In this document: piece after piece, positions 43,039 to 53,678 of the stretch | How positions within the stretch are numbered: position 1 is the stretch's first letter | How the letters are laid out: each line of letters opens with the position of its first letter | Assembly: GCF_040892595.1 (NCBI RefSeq) | Contig: NZ_JBFRYB010000001.1 | Span: 1,488,001-1,552,000, forward strand | Length of the DNA stretch: 64,000 bases | Reading direction: 5' to 3' | DNA from: Zhongshania sp. R06B22 | Lineage (GTDB): Bacteria; Pseudomonadota; Gammaproteobacteria; Pseudomonadales; Spongiibacteraceae | Translations under genes and position numbers: made by a program | The notes under the pieces: generated by a model | The model's input: only the letters and a program-made list of their open reading frames with translations | Told to the model about the DNA's origin: nothing | The model's database searches: none

Positions 43039-44700
43039 TTAACGTCCGCTGGGTATGGCGATATCCAGCTTTAGCAAATCGATGGCCACGGCTTCCGCGA
43101 TCTTTATGCCGTCAATACCGGCTGACAATATACCTCCAGCGTAGCCTGCGCCTTCTCCTGCGGGATAGAGTCCGCGGGTGTTTAGGCTTTGATAATCCTT
43201 GCCGCGTTTAATACATATTGGCGACGAGGTGCGGGTTTCTATGCCGGTGAGGATGGCGTCGTTCATGGCAAAACCTTTGATCTGTTTGTCAAAGGCGGGG
43301 ATCGCTTCACGAATGGCCTCATTGGCAAAGTCGGGTAGCGCTTTTGATAGATCGCCCAAAGACACACCGGGTTTATACGAGGGCGTGACGCTGGCGAGCT
43401 CGCTTGATGGCGTGTTGCGCAAATAGTCGCCAACGAGCTGCGCCGGGGCATTGTAATTTTCGCCGCCGAGTTGATACGCCAAGGTTTCCAAGGAGCGCTG
43501 TAAATCGATACCCGCTAATATGTGCTCGGGATAATCTTTTTCTGGCTCAATGCCGACCACAATAGCGGAGTTGGCATTGCGCTCATTGCGCGAGTACTGC
43601 GACATGCCATTGGTGACCACCCGGCCCTCTTCAGAGGTGGCTGCCACTACCGTGCCACCGGGACACATGCAGAAACTGTATACGCTGCGACCATTTTTAC
43701 AGTGGTGAACAAGCTTGTAGTCGGCCGAACCTAAAATGGGGTGGCCGGCTTGCTCGCCAAATCGCGCTGCGTCGATAACCGATTGCGGGTGCTCAATTCT
43801 AAAGCCGATAGAAAAAGGTTTAGGCTCTATATAAACGCCTTGATCTAGAAGCATTTCAAAGGTGTCGCGGGCGCTGTGGCCAATAGCCAGAACCACATGG
43901 CTGCTTGGCAGGTGTTCGCCGCTACTCAAGGTTAAGCCGGTGATTTGGCCTTGATCATCGCTAGTCGCTTCGCGGTGAATGGTTTCTACTTTGGTGTCGA
44001 AGCGAATTTCGCCACCTAGGCGGGTAATTTCAGCGCGGATATTTTCCACCATCTTAACCAGCTTAAAGGTCCCAATATGGGGCTTGCTGACCATCAATAT
44101 TTCTTCGGGTGCGCCGGCCTTAACAAATTCGGTCATGACTTTACGACCGAGGAAACGCCGATCTTTGACCTGGCTCCAAAGCTTGCCATCAGAGAAGGTG
44201 CCCGCGCCGCCTTCGCCGTATTGCACATTGGATTCGGTATTGAGTTTACCCTCGCGCCACAGCCCCCAAGTATCTTTGGTGCGCTGGCGTACGTCTTGGC
44301 CGCGCTCTAACACAATGGGCTTAAGTCCCATTTGCGCAAGCACTAAGGCCGCTAAAATGCCGCAGGGGCCAAAGCCGATAACCAGCGGCCGCTGCTGATC
44401 TGCTGCTGGGAAGTTGCTTTGTGCCTGAGCGAGTAGTGTGTATTCAGTATTGGGGCTGGGACCAAGAAAGGACTTGCCTGCAAAACGCGCCAGTAATGTG
44501 GCTTCGCAGGCTTCGCTTACCGCGATATCTAATTGATAAATTAACTGGATATCGCCTTTTTTGCGGGCGTCATAGCTGCGCTTGAATATGGCGACTGAGT
44601 GAAGATCCGCGTCCTCTATACCCAGTCTGGCCAGAATGGATTTACGTAGGGCCGCTTCTTCGTGGTCTAGCGGCAGTTTCAAGTCGTTGAGTCTGAGCAT
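43039..44700 (-). CDS. FAD-dependent oxidoreductase, COG2509 type
   Basis: 553 residues. An N-terminal ~100-residue region of the COG2509 family precedes the flavin-binding VIGFGPCGILAALVLAQMG (~105-125). QYGEGGAGTFSDGKLWS and SFCMCPGGTVVAATSEEG are family landmarks, and the C-terminus has AGEGAGYAGGILSAGIDG. Probably cytoplasmic, binding FAD and NAD(P)H; substrate unknown. Downstream of the SDR gene by 36 bp. Confidence 0.88.
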   Translation of the reverse strand: MLRLNDLKLPLDHEEAALRKSILARLGIEDADLHSVAIFKRSYDARKKGDIQLIYQLDIAVSEACEATLLARFAGKSFLGPSPNTEYTLLAQAQSNFPAADQQRPLVIGFGPCGILAALVLAQMGLKPIVLERGQDVRQRTKDTWGLWREGKLNTESNVQYGEGGAGTFSDGKLWSQVKDRRFLGRKVMTEFVKAGAPEEILMVSKPHIGTFKLVKMVENIRAEITRLGGEIRFDTKVETIHREATSDDQGQITGLTLSSGEHLPSSHVVLAIGHSARDTFEMLLDQGVYIEPKPFSIGFRIEHPQSVIDAARFGEQAGHPILGSADYKLVHHCKNGRSVYSFCMCPGGTVVAATSEEGRVVTNGMSQYSRNERNANSAIVVGIEPEKDYPEHILAGIDLQRSLETLAYQLGGENYNAPAQLVGDYLRNTPSSELASVTPSYKPGVSLGDLSKALPDFANEAIREAIPAFDKQIKGFAMNDAILTGIETRTSSPICIKRGKDYQSLNTRGLYPAGEGAGYAGGILSAGIDGIKIAEAVAIDLLKLDIAIPSGR

Positions 44701-44736
44701 TAAGAGGCGTCGTGGTGTACTGGAAAGCGCGCTATT

Positions 44737-45489
44737 CTACCACGGAATAGTTTTGTGCTCCCAGTCGATAAATGTCGCTTCTGCTGGCGAGTCTTCAAGA
44801 GTGTTGGCGGTCTGCTGCATTAGCTCAAGTAGACTGTTTGCGACAAAGGCAGGAGAGAATAACTTGCCCTCTGGTACGGACGCCTGAAACGGCCGCGACA
44901 GGGCCGAGTCGGTGGTGCCGGGATGAAAGGCGATTAAGCGAACATTTTTTGCGCGCCGGCCGTATTCAATAGCAGCGCTGCGAATGCCCATGTTTAAAGC
45001 GGCTTTCGACATGCGGTAGCTATACCAGCCGCCGAGATGATTATCAGCGATACTGCCAACGCGCGCACTGAACACTGCCATGACACAGGCTTGGGGTGAT
45101 TTTAATAGTGGCGCTAAGGCTTTCATCCACAGCATGGGCGTGAGGGTGTTGCTTTGCATAATGGCCATCATGGCCTCAGCGCTGATGTCTTCTAAGCGCT
45201 TTTCTGGTTTGATATTGTCGTCATGCAGGCGACCATTACAAATAATGACACGGTTAATTTTGCCGCGTAACGGGGAGAGTTCGGCAATGCATTTGCCAAT
45301 CTCCGCTTCGGAATTGTCACATTGTAGATAGCTAAGTCCCTCGGTTTCGGGGATGGCCGGGCGGGCTCGGCTAATAGCCACTATGTGCGAGGTGTCAGCC
45401 ATCGCACTGACGGCGTGAATACAGGCAGACGCTAAGGCGCCGCTCGCGCCAATAACGACGGTGATTGGCAATGAGTCAGGAGTTTCCAT
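44737..45489 (-). CDS. SDR-family oxidoreductase, C-factor-like
   Basis: 250 residues. The nucleotide-binding loop is GASGALASACIHAV (a variant of TGxxxGxG), and the catalytic pair is in YSYRMSKAALNMG (Tyr and Lys). Similar proteins include CsgA C-factor. The substrate is unknown. It sits between two flavoprotein genes on the same strand, likely in one transcript. Confidence 0.85.
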   Translation of the reverse strand: METPDSLPITVVIGASGALASACIHAVSAMADTSHIVAISRARPAIPETEGLSYLQCDNSEAEIGKCIAELSPLRGKINRVIICNGRLHDDNIKPEKRLEDISAEAMMAIMQSNTLTPMLWMKALAPLLKSPQACVMAVFSARVGSIADNHLGGWYSYRMSKAALNMGIRSAAIEYGRRAKNVRLIAFHPGTTDSALSRPFQASVPEGKLFSPAFVANSLLELMQQTANTLEDSPAEATFIDWEHKTIPW

Positions 45490-45588
45490 ACGTTTGATAC
45501 CGTGGCGCTAGAATAGTGCCTATCTTTACGGCGCTGCGGCATAGCTGGATTTATCGCCGGGCTTTGCGCTGTCAGTAAAGTGTGGGTA

Positions 45589-46818
45589 TTAAACCACAAG
45601 GCCGGCGCTATAACCGGATGACCATGCCCATTGAAAATTGAAGCCCCCCAGCCAGCCAGTCACGTCAACTACCTCACCAATAAAGTAGAGTCCGGCTTGG
45701 TCTTTGGCCTCCATAGTTTTGGAGCTGATACCGGCGGTATCGACGCCGCCACGGGTGACTTCTGCGGTGCGGTAGCCCTCGGTACCAGACGGTTTTAACT
45801 GCCAGTTATTGAGTTTTTCACCGATGCCTATGAGCTGTTTGTCGGAAAACTCCCCCATCGGCTTGTCGGCCTGTTCATGCCACCACAGCCACTGCAGTTC
45901 GGCGACCAAACCCTTGGCTAGTTTATGGCTTAGCACGCTTCTTAGCAGACTTTTAGCCTGGCTATGTTTGGCATTGACTAACCAGTCAGCGGCGTTAATA
46001 CCGGGCAGAATATTCACAGTGATGACGTCGCCGGGGTCCCAGTAATTTGAGATCTGCAGCGCCGCCGGGCCAGAAATGCCGCGATGGGTAAATAGAATGT
46101 TTTCGGTAAAGCTCACTTTATTGGTGGAAAGCTCCACTTCCAGTGCCAAGCCGGCGAGCTTTTCGCAGAACTGTTTCATGGCGTCGCTAAACATAAAGGG
46201 GACCAAGCCGGCATGGCGTTTAGTTAGCGCTAAGCCGAACTGCTTGGCAATATCGTAACCGACGCCACTGCCGCCAAGGGTGGGAATGGAGAGCGCGCCG
46301 GATGCCACCACAAAGGATTGGCAATGAAATTCTTGCTCGGTGTCCTGCTGATTTACGGTCAGTTGATAGCGTGATGAGCCCGCAATGTCTACTTGGCAAG
46401 GTGCTATTGAGACAAGTTCCGAATGGGTGCGAATCTCTGCGCCGGCCCCGGCACACTCCTCTAGCAGCATATTTAGAATATCTTTGGCTGAGTTTAGGCA
46501 GAAAAGCTGGCTGTGACGGCGCTCTTCATAGGGAATATTATAGCGTTCCACCATGCCGATAAAATCCCACTGGGTATAGCGGTTTAGGGCGGCTTTACAA
46601 AAGTGCGGATTGGCAGAAATGAAGTTGTCGGCTTCGACGAAATGATTGGTGAAATTGCATCGTCCACCGCCAGACATCAGTATCTTTTTGCCCACCTTAT
46701 TGGCTTTTTCTAATACCAGTACGCGGCGGCCACGCTGGGCTGCGGTGATCGCACACATCAGGCCCGATGCGCCTGCACCAAGAATGATCACGTCGTATGT
46801 CTTTGCGCTAGTCGACAC
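45589..46818 (-). CDS. HI0933/YhiN (BaiN-like) flavoprotein
   Basis: 409 residues. FAD-binding GAGASGLMCAITAAQRG (~14-30), VGKKILMSGGGRCNFTN (~42-58), GVGYDIAKQFG and the C-terminal GGVDTAGISSKTMEAK ... GFNFQWAWSSGY. Members are NAD(P)/FAD-dependent oxidoreductases; BaiN reduces bile-acid intermediates in gut bacteria, but that substrate is not implied here. Confidence 0.9.
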   Translation of the reverse strand: MSTSAKTYDVIILGAGASGLMCAITAAQRGRRVLVLEKANKVGKKILMSGGGRCNFTNHFVEADNFISANPHFCKAALNRYTQWDFIGMVERYNIPYEERRHSQLFCLNSAKDILNMLLEECAGAGAEIRTHSELVSIAPCQVDIAGSSRYQLTVNQQDTEQEFHCQSFVVASGALSIPTLGGSGVGYDIAKQFGLALTKRHAGLVPFMFSDAMKQFCEKLAGLALEVELSTNKVSFTENILFTHRGISGPAALQISNYWDPGDVITVNILPGINAADWLVNAKHSQAKSLLRSVLSHKLAKGLVAELQWLWWHEQADKPMGEFSDKQLIGIGEKLNNWQLKPSGTEGYRTAEVTRGGVDTAGISSKTMEAKDQAGLYFIGEVVDVTGWLGGFNFQWAWSSGYSAGLVV

Positions 46819-47043
46819 GGTGAGGGCTTCGCTGTAAGTGGTTTTGCATGAGCGGGAAGTGGGCTGGCTCTGTAAAAGAGGCGAAGTATACCGACAAAAT
46901 CCGCTGTCTTATACGCGCAAGCGCCGCGCCACTGACGTGCATAGCCGTATTTGTCGAGGGCTATCTGTATAAGCTCGCTTTTCAGTCGCCTACATTGAGG
47001 TAAACAGAAATATTTGCTCCGGTAACGCAGTTTTAGGTTAGGC

Positions 47044-47059
47044 TGGTGCAGATTTTGCA
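47044..47059 (+). promoter_or_regulatory. Candidate sigma-54 promoter of the glutamine synthetase gene
   Basis: TGGTGCAGATTTTGCA matches the -24/-12 pattern: GG at 47045-47046 and GC at 47057-47058, exactly 12 bp apart, with TTGCA intact. It lies 97 bp before the glutamine synthetase start, in the 337-bp upstream gap. Only the middle of the -24 box deviates. RpoN with NtrC is the usual control of nitrogen-assimilation genes. Confidence 0.55.
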
Positions 47060-47155
47060 GGCATCCGCCTAATCATTTCAGTTCCTGGTCCTCTCAGCAA
47101 ACTCGAGTGATACAGATTACTTAATTTTCTAACTAATAAGGCGAGGTCTCCTTAC

Positions 47156-49330
47156 ATGAGTCGCAACCAAGCGCGTGTTCAAGCTGTTTCCCAAATAGTA
47201 AATCGTAAAACCACAGACGTTACGATGCCTGAGCCTCTGAGCAAGATCTGGGCAAGCGATGTCTTTAATCTTGCGAAGATGGAGGAAGCGCTGTCTAAAA
47301 ACGCTTTCAAAGCCATCAAGACTACCGTACAAACTGGCGAGCCACTTGCTCCAGCCACCGCTGATGTTGTCGCTGCGGCCATGAAAGATTGGGCGCTTGG
47401 CAAAGGTGTTAAGTTTTTCTCGCACATTTTTTACCCCATGACCAATGCCACTGCTGAGAAGCATGATGGCTTTATTATTACCAATTCAGATGGTAATGCG
47501 ATCACCGAATTTACCGGTAGCTTGTTAATTAAGGGCGAGCCGGACGGTTCATCCTTCCCCAACGGTAGCCTGCGGATGACCAATGCGGCGCGCGGATATA
47601 CTGCATGGGATCCAAGTAGCCCCGCCTATATTATGCACACCGATAACGGCGCAACCTTGATGATTCCTAGCGTTTTTATGAGCTGGACAGGTGAAGCGCT
47701 AGATAAGAAAATCCCTTTGCTGCGCTCGAATTCTGCCATGAATAAAGCAGGTCAGCGGGTGTTGTCGCTGATGGGCGAAACCGAAATTGCGGCGCTGAAC
47801 TCTAGCTGCGGTGCTGAGCAAGAATACTTCCTGATTGATTCTAACTTTGCCAATAGTCGTCCAGACTTGCTGTTGGCCGGCCGGACTTTGTTTGGCGCAG
47901 CGCCAGCTAAAGGCCAGCAGTTTGATGATCATTACTTTGGTGCAATCCCTGAGCGTGTTCAGATCTTCATGCAAGACTTTGAAGACCAGCTTTACCGCTT
48001 GGGTATTCCAGCTAAGACCCACCACAATGAAGTGGCTCCCGGTCAGTTTGAAATTGCACCTTACTTTGAAGCTGCAAATGTCGCATCTGACCATCAGCAG
48101 CTGCTCATGACAGTGCTGAAATTAACGGCAAAGCGTCATGGTTTTATGTGTCTATTACACGAAAAACCCTTCGCTGGTGTTAACGGTTCAGGCAAACACG
48201 TGAACTGGTCAGTGGGTAATGCAACTCAGGGTAATCTCCTTGATCCAGGTAGCACTCCCCATGAAAACATTAACTTCCTGCTCTTTTGTGGTGCAGTAAT
48301 TCGTGGCGTGCACCTTTATGGCCCGCTTTTGCGCGCCGTTATCGCATCTGCATCGAACGATCATCGCTTGGGTGCAAACGAAGCCCCTCCGGCTATCCTG
48401 TCTGTTTACTTGGGCGACCAGCTTGAGCGCGTGTTTAACGATATCAAAGAAGGCAAGTTGCTGAAGTCAGAAGTTGGCGGCCTTATGGATTTGGGCTTGA
48501 GCCAAATTCTTAAATTTGAACGCGATCCCGGTGACCGTAACCGTACTTCTCCGTTTGCTTTCACCGGTAACCGTTTTGAGTTCCGTGCGGTAGGTTCTTC
48601 TGCCTCAGTCTCAGGTCCGCTGGTGGCGATGAATACCATGTTAGCTGATTCATTGAACTGGATTGCCGACAAGCTTGAAGCTGAATTAGCAACTGGTACC
48701 AGTAAGCCGGTAGCCGCAGTCAAAGTATTGAAGGAACTGATGGACGGCCACAGCAATGTTATTTTTGGTGGCGACGGATACTCTGCAGAATGGCACCGTA
48801 TGGCTGTTGAAGATCGCGGCTTGAAGAATCTGCCGACCTCGGCTGATGCCCTACCTGCACTGCGTGAAGAGTCTGTTGTTAAGCTGTTTTCTGGCACCGG
48901 GGTATTAACGCCGGTTGAGCTTGAAAGCCGTTTTGAGGTTTATTCGGAGCAGTATCTGCTGTCGATTGAAGTAGAAGCCAAGTTGGTTGTTGATATGGCC
49001 ACTACTAGCATTTACCCAGCAGCTATTGAGTACTTGTCGCAGCTGGCTGGTACCGCGTCTTCAATGGCAGCATTGAATATTACTTTGGACAGCGGAGTAG
49101 CTGCCGCTGTTGCTAAAGAAGCCAATGCCATGATGACCTCGGTCGCTGCCTTAAGCGCTGCATTAGACGTCCACGATTTTGACTCTACTGAAGCGCATAT
49201 GCAGTATTCGGCAAGCACCTTGTGTAGCTTAATGCTCGAAGTGCGTGCTCATGCAGATGCCTTAGAAGCACTGGTCGCGGATGACTTGTGGCCACTGCCT
49301 AAGTACGCTGAAATGCTGTTTATTAAATAA
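47156..49330 (+). CDS. glnN: Glutamine synthetase type III
   Basis: 724 residues, the usual GSIII length (GSI is ~470). It makes glutamine from glutamate, ammonia and ATP. Landmarks: GSIII N-terminal segment KFFSHIFYPMTNATAEKHDGF (divided: KFFSHIFYPM, TNATAEKHDGF), HHNEVAPGQFEIAP, NGSGKHVNWSVG, and a long C-terminal helical region. The GSI adenylylation pattern is not evident. GAGG precedes the ATG. A candidate sigma-54 promoter and a strong terminator bound the gene as a single unit. Confidence 0.93.
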   Translation: MSRNQARVQAVSQIVNRKTTDVTMPEPLSKIWASDVFNLAKMEEALSKNAFKAIKTTVQTGEPLAPATADVVAAAMKDWALGKGVKFFSHIFYPMTNATAEKHDGFIITNSDGNAITEFTGSLLIKGEPDGSSFPNGSLRMTNAARGYTAWDPSSPAYIMHTDNGATLMIPSVFMSWTGEALDKKIPLLRSNSAMNKAGQRVLSLMGETEIAALNSSCGAEQEYFLIDSNFANSRPDLLLAGRTLFGAAPAKGQQFDDHYFGAIPERVQIFMQDFEDQLYRLGIPAKTHHNEVAPGQFEIAPYFEAANVASDHQQLLMTVLKLTAKRHGFMCLLHEKPFAGVNGSGKHVNWSVGNATQGNLLDPGSTPHENINFLLFCGAVIRGVHLYGPLLRAVIASASNDHRLGANEAPPAILSVYLGDQLERVFNDIKEGKLLKSEVGGLMDLGLSQILKFERDPGDRNRTSPFAFTGNRFEFRAVGSSASVSGPLVAMNTMLADSLNWIADKLEAELATGTSKPVAAVKVLKELMDGHSNVIFGGDGYSAEWHRMAVEDRGLKNLPTSADALPALREESVVKLFSGTGVLTPVELESRFEVYSEQYLLSIEVEAKLVVDMATTSIYPAAIEYLSQLAGTASSMAALNITLDSGVAAAVAKEANAMMTSVAALSAALDVHDFDSTEAHMQYSASTLCSLMLEVRAHADALEALVADDLWPLPKYAEMLFIK

Positions 49331-49372
49331 TACTGCGGCGGCTTTCACCGGCCGTAATAGTGTTACTTGATG

Positions 49373-49408
49373 ACGCAAAAACGCCCTCACCTGAGGGCGT
49401 TTTTGCGT
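49373..49408 (+). terminator. Strong intrinsic terminator after glnN
   Basis: 16-17 bp exact stem (49373-49389 with 49392-49408, physical loop of about four bases) with five T inside the right arm. It is the clearest terminator in the window. The rest of the gap to 49756 shows no gene that I can support. Confidence 0.9.
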
Positions 49409-49756
49409 TTAGGGTATTTCTCTCGCCATCGACTCTCAGAATATATTGCTTGGGCTTGCTTCGATTGATCTTTTGTTCCCAGAGCAAAACGCTTCGCTGA
49501 GTAAATGCGGGTGGCGTCTGAAGGCAGTATTGGGCAGTCCGCGCCTTAATGTCTTGAAGCTAAAGTCTGTGATGTATTTAATATGCCTGAATAGGGTGTT
49601 GACCTCGGCTAATATAGAGAATGAATACGGCGACGATATGCTGTGACTGGTGCTTTAATTTATGTGAGGCGCCGTCGGCGTGTAAAAATGTATGTTCTAA
49701 AAGGGTGGAAGGTGTGAGATTCTGCCCTCTGATAACAAAAAGTAAGAGTAGCCAGC

Positions 49757-51067
49757 GTGAATTTTCAGAATTATAAGCAAAGTTTTACAGACCTCGGTAA
49801 TCAGGTGGTGACCGCGGTGCTGCAAACCGAAACCTATGCCCAGCTCGGGCTGGTGTTGGTGATCTTTGGATTAACCTTTTTTATAAGCACCTATATTCGT
49901 AAGTTTGTGCCACTGTTTGCAGATGCACCGGCAAACGCGCCGCTCAAGCCTCTGCGCAAGTTAACTGGTAAATTAGGCGTTCTTATCTTTCCTCTGCTCG
50001 CCATTCTGGCATTGAGTTTAGCTGTTCAGTTGAGTCAGAGCTTTTTCGGTGAATCCTGGCTGATACGTGCCGCCTTAATCGTCGCCATGATGTTGGTTTA
50101 CAGATCAATAGTTCGTGACCACGTCAAAAATGAATTCATTATTTTTGTATTCCGCTGGGTCGGCCAGCCACTGCTGTTATTACATTTATTAAATGTGCTT
50201 GAACCGATCATAGCGGTTCTTGAAGCCATGCAATTGACCGTCGGTAATATCGAGATTTCGGTGTATGGCATTGTCAGGGTGGTCTTGTTTGGATCGCTAT
50301 TGTTTTGGTTGGGACGAGTTTCAAGTAGTACCGGCCAGGAGATCATTCGACGACAGCCAAAGCTCGATTTTCGCACCAAGGAAGTGGCTGCAAAGCTCTT
50401 GGAAGTCGCTATCTTTGTGGTGATTTTCTTACTGCTATTGCAGGTCATGGGGATTAATCTGACCGCCTTGGCGGTGTTTGGTGGCGCCCTCGGTGTTGGT
50501 CTGGGCTTTGGCTTACAGGCGATTGCGTCCAATTTTATTTCGGGCATTATTATTCTGCTTGATCGCTCAGTTGCACTTGATGATTATATTGAGCTTGAGG
50601 ACGGCAGGACCGGGGTCGTTCGTGAACTGACCCTTAGGTCGACGACATTAGAGACCTATGATGGCAAAGACATCATGGTGCCAAACGAAAAGTTCGTGAC
50701 CGAGAGCTTTACCAACTGGACCCACAAGAATAAAAAGCAGCGTTACCGTGTCGATTTCTCGGTAGCCTACGATTCGGATATTCGTCAATTGGTGGAGATC
50801 ATCAAGGAAACCGTGGCATCACATGAACAGGTGATTAGCGGTGAGGATATTCCCTTTGAAGAGCGGCCAGATTGTGAGATAGATAGCTTTGGCGATTCCG
50901 GCGTGAATATGTTTGTTGAGTTTTGGATGATTGGCATAGATGACGGTAAAAACCGTGTCGGTGGCGATCTACTACTGATGATATTCGAAGCAATGCGTGA
51001 CAATGGCTTCCAGATTCCATTCCCTCAGCGCGAGGTGCGGGTACTCAACGAAAGCATTGGCAAATAA
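49757..51067 (+). CDS. MscS-family mechanosensitive ion channel
   Basis: 436 residues beginning with GTG. Several N-terminal helices, then the MscS pore and beta-domain: LTALAVFGGALGVGLGFGLQAIASNFISG (~235-263, split as LTALAVFGGALGVG and LGFGLQAIASN), then the LEDGRTGVVRELTLRSTTLETYDG and PNEKFVTESFTNW region. It opens on hypo-osmotic shock to release solutes. It lies between two unrelated genes, apparently with its own promoter. Confidence 0.92.
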   Translation: MNFQNYKQSFTDLGNQVVTAVLQTETYAQLGLVLVIFGLTFFISTYIRKFVPLFADAPANAPLKPLRKLTGKLGVLIFPLLAILALSLAVQLSQSFFGESWLIRAALIVAMMLVYRSIVRDHVKNEFIIFVFRWVGQPLLLLHLLNVLEPIIAVLEAMQLTVGNIEISVYGIVRVVLFGSLLFWLGRVSSSTGQEIIRRQPKLDFRTKEVAAKLLEVAIFVVIFLLLLQVMGINLTALAVFGGALGVGLGFGLQAIASNFISGIIILLDRSVALDDYIELEDGRTGVVRELTLRSTTLETYDGKDIMVPNEKFVTESFTNWTHKNKKQRYRVDFSVAYDSDIRQLVEIIKETVASHEQVISGEDIPFEERPDCEIDSFGDSGVNMFVEFWMIGIDDGKNRVGGDLLLMIFEAMRDNGFQIPFPQREVRVLNESIGK

Positions 51068-51242
51068 ACCTGCCACTTCATATGTCGCCAGACGGCTTGT
51101 TAGCAGGCAGTTTGGCGACGAAGTTCGCCGCCTCGTTTTAGCACCGTCTCTTTTCCCGTCCTACGGCTAAACACTGCTGTTGTTATGGCTGGCTGCTTTC
51201 GTCGCGCTGTGCATTTACAGACGGCTTGATACCCGCCGAAAA

Positions 51243-52235
51243 CTAGCTGAGCTGGGACTGCAGTGACGACACAATTTCATAAGAATGGAGACGGGCCTCA
51301 TGGGAGTATATCTGTGAGGTAATCATTAACTCGTCAGCCTGAGTCAGGTCGATAAATTTTTGCATTTCGCGCTGTACTGTATGTGCAGCGCCAATGGCCG
51401 AGTAGGACATAATTTGCTGGAGTAGCATTTGGTCGCTGGCTGATAATTGCGCGAGGTAGTTGTCTGCAGGGGGCTGGAGTTTTCCTGGTTGACCGCGTCG
51501 TAAATTAACGAAAGCGCGCTGCATCGAGCTCGCCAAATAGTGTGCTTGGGCATCGGTGTCGGCGGCAAAAACGTTGTAGCCAAGCATCACATAAGGTTTG
51601 CTCAGTTGGGCAGAGGGGCGGAAGCGTTCGCGGTATACGGCGATCGCATTAAGCATTTGTTCGGGGGCAAAATGCGATGCGAAGGCGTAGGGTAGACCAA
51701 GCGAAGCTGCTAATTGGGCGCCAAATAGGCTGGAGCCTAAAATCCAAAAGGGAATGTTGAGGCCTGTTCCCGGTACTGCATGGATCTTTTGCCCCGCATG
51801 CGGTTCGCCAAAATATCCCATTAGCTCAACGACATCTGTGGGAAACTGATCAAGGTCGGCGTTTAAGTTGCGACGCATGGCGTGTGCAGTTATTTGATCT
51901 GTTCCCGGCGCTCGGCCAAGACCCAAATCAATGCGGTTTGGGAATAGCGCCTCTAAGGTGCCGAATTGCTCAGCAATAATGAGGGGTGCGTGGTTGGGCA
52001 GCATTATGCCGCCGGCGCCAACCCGAATGGTTTTGGTGCCGGCGGCAATGTGGCCGATAACCACCGCTGTCGCCGCACTGGCGATGCCCTGCATATTGTG
52101 GTGTTCGGCGAGCCAGTAACGATTGAAACCCCACTTTTCGGTATGTTGGGCCAGCGACAAACTGTTTTTTAGTGAGGTGCTGGCGTTGCCGTCGGCGGTG
52201 ATCGGCGATAAATCCAGGACTGCAAGCTTAACCAT
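51243..52235 (-). CDS. Luciferase-like flavin-dependent oxidoreductase
   Basis: 330 residues. [37 protein letters not shown] and [12 protein letters not shown] are characteristic of the YhbW group of the LLM family. It would use reduced FMN; the substrate is unknown. The SD is weak. The next gene on the same strand ends 55 bp upstream. Confidence 0.87.
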   Translation of the reverse strand: MVKLAVLDLSPITADGNASTSLKNSLSLAQHTEKWGFNRYWLAEHHNMQGIASAATAVVIGHIAAGTKTIRVGAGGIMLPNHAPLIIAEQFGTLEALFPNRIDLGLGRAPGTDQITAHAMRRNLNADLDQFPTDVVELMGYFGEPHAGQKIHAVPGTGLNIPFWILGSSLFGAQLAASLGLPYAFASHFAPEQMLNAIAVYRERFRPSAQLSKPYVMLGYNVFAADTDAQAHYLASSMQRAFVNLRRGQPGKLQPPADNYLAQLSASDQMLLQQIMSYSAIGAAHTVQREMQKFIDLTQADELMITSQIYSHEARLHSYEIVSSLQSQLS

Positions 52236-52290
52236 GGGGAATCCGCGTTGTTTGTGTGTGGCGATATTGGTTTTGGGTTTTGGCCTGGGC

Positions 52291-53292
52291 TTAGTGGGTC
52301 AGCATTTGCCATAGTTGATTGAGTTTGGCCCTGCCGTCAGCGCGATGGGTTTGATAGCTCACCGCGCTGTCTGGCGAGTCTGGCGACAGCTGTATACTCC
52401 AGAGCGCATCCAGTTCATTGGGCAACAAAGAATAGCGGATATCGATAATGCGATTGGGGTCGTTGGGGTCTAGAGCAATATAACCTTGGGAGAACCAGCG
52501 AAAGCGCTCAATGTCTGTCGCTTGCCGACTATTGGCAACCAGCCATGGTAGATCTGAGCTGAGTTTGAGCAAGGGAATACTGTCGCCGGTAAACACTTTG
52601 GGCTCACTGCCGACCCGCACGGCGTCGATGTAATAGGCTTCATCTGTGCGATAGACGATTTTCCAAAGCAGGATATTGCCGAAGGAGGGCTTTGCCTCCA
52701 AGCTGCGAACGACGTGACCCCGGCTGGCTGCTAATTGGTAGCCTACCGCCTCGGCGCGATCTCGCTGTAACCACCCTAAACTAGGGTAGGCAAACACCCA
52801 AAACAGCGCCATAGGAGCCGTCCAGCGCCAGTGTTTGCGCACACTTAGAATCAGTAATCCGGCAATGGGTAGAGTGTATAGCGGGTCGATAATCGACATC
52901 ACATTCCATGACACACGCTCATTGCTAAATGGCCAATAGAGTTGGGTGCCATAAGTCGTGCAGGTATCGAGCAGGGCGTGTGTGGCGTAGCCCAGGGTGC
53001 AAAACAGCACAGATTGTTGCCAGCTGAGATTGGTGTTTCGCCGGCCCATTAGCTTGTATAAAACCAAGCCGCAGATGAGGCCGCCCAAGGGGATGAAAAT
53101 CAGCGAATGGGTGAATTGGCGGTGAAATTCCAAAAACAGTAAGGGGTCGCTTTTAGAGCGAATTAGCACGTCTAAATCGGCGGCCATGCCGGCTAAAAAG
53201 CCGAGTACAAGCACAGTGCCGCGTTTTGCGTTGATATTGCCAGAGTTGCGAACAGCGACTGCGCCAAGTAATCCTTGGGTAAGGGGATCCAT
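52291..53292 (-). CDS. YdjM-like membrane-bound metal-dependent hydrolase family protein
   Basis: 333 residues. [11 protein letters not shown] and [12 protein letters not shown] open the protein, followed by FHRQFTHSL and [13 protein letters not shown] with the metal-binding His/Asp pattern of this family. Four or five membrane helices lie in the first ~190 residues, then a soluble C-terminal domain (~200-330). The function is not known; E. coli YdjM is an SOS-induced membrane protein. Confidence 0.85.
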   Translation of the reverse strand: MDPLTQGLLGAVAVRNSGNINAKRGTVLVLGFLAGMAADLDVLIRSKSDPLLFLEFHRQFTHSLIFIPLGGLICGLVLYKLMGRRNTNLSWQQSVLFCTLGYATHALLDTCTTYGTQLYWPFSNERVSWNVMSIIDPLYTLPIAGLLILSVRKHWRWTAPMALFWVFAYPSLGWLQRDRAEAVGYQLAASRGHVVRSLEAKPSFGNILLWKIVYRTDEAYYIDAVRVGSEPKVFTGDSIPLLKLSSDLPWLVANSRQATDIERFRWFSQGYIALDPNDPNRIIDIRYSLLPNELDALWSIQLSPDSPDSAVSYQTHRADGRAKLNQLWQMLTH

Positions 53293-53426
53293 AAGTTGCT
53301 CTGTAATCGGGGCGAATCGAGAGTGTATCTGAAAACTGGTGACAGAATCACGTAATGCGAACAGCAGTGTTCATGGTCGGCAATAGTTAGAGCGTTTCTA
53401 TTTGCCGACCACAGAGGCTAAGCGTG

Positions 53427-53678
53427 TCAGGCAACTAGGGCCTCTTTGCATTGTAGAACCGTGACTAGACTGTCCAAATGGCGAATGACTTCTTGGCCAC
53501 TATTAGTCAGGTAGCCGCCGTCTGGCAGAGTAATCAGTTCTTTTGCATATAGTCGCTGGGTGGCGGCTATGGTGCTTTGATCGGCGGTGTGATGTACCTT
53601 AATGCCTTCCAGTGCGGAAGCCGGGTTAAACTGGGTGAGGACACGTATTTCGTCAAGAATGTCTTTGGATAGCGGCAT
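53427..53678 (-). CDS. TIGR02647 family small protein
   Basis: 83 residues. The family pattern is clear: LSKDILDEIRVLTQFNPASALEGIKVHHTAD (residues ~3-33, shown as LSKDILDEI and QFNPASALEGIKVH) and a C-terminal winged-helix-like end (LPDGGYLTNSGQEVIRHL). Function unknown; restricted to gammaproteobacteria. AAGG lies upstream of the ATG. Confidence 0.85.
   Translation of the reverse strand: MPLSKDILDEIRVLTQFNPASALEGIKVHHTADQSTIAATQRLYAKELITLPDGGYLTNSGQEVIRHLDSLVTVLQCKEALVA

Noticed and set aside
48406..48897. 163-codon minus-strand frame inside glutamine synthetase III
   Set aside because: Lies wholly within a conserved catalytic gene and shows no domain.
49446..49646. 66-codon plus-strand frame after the glnN terminator
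   Set aside because: Non-ATG start, no SD and no family; not conserved in character.
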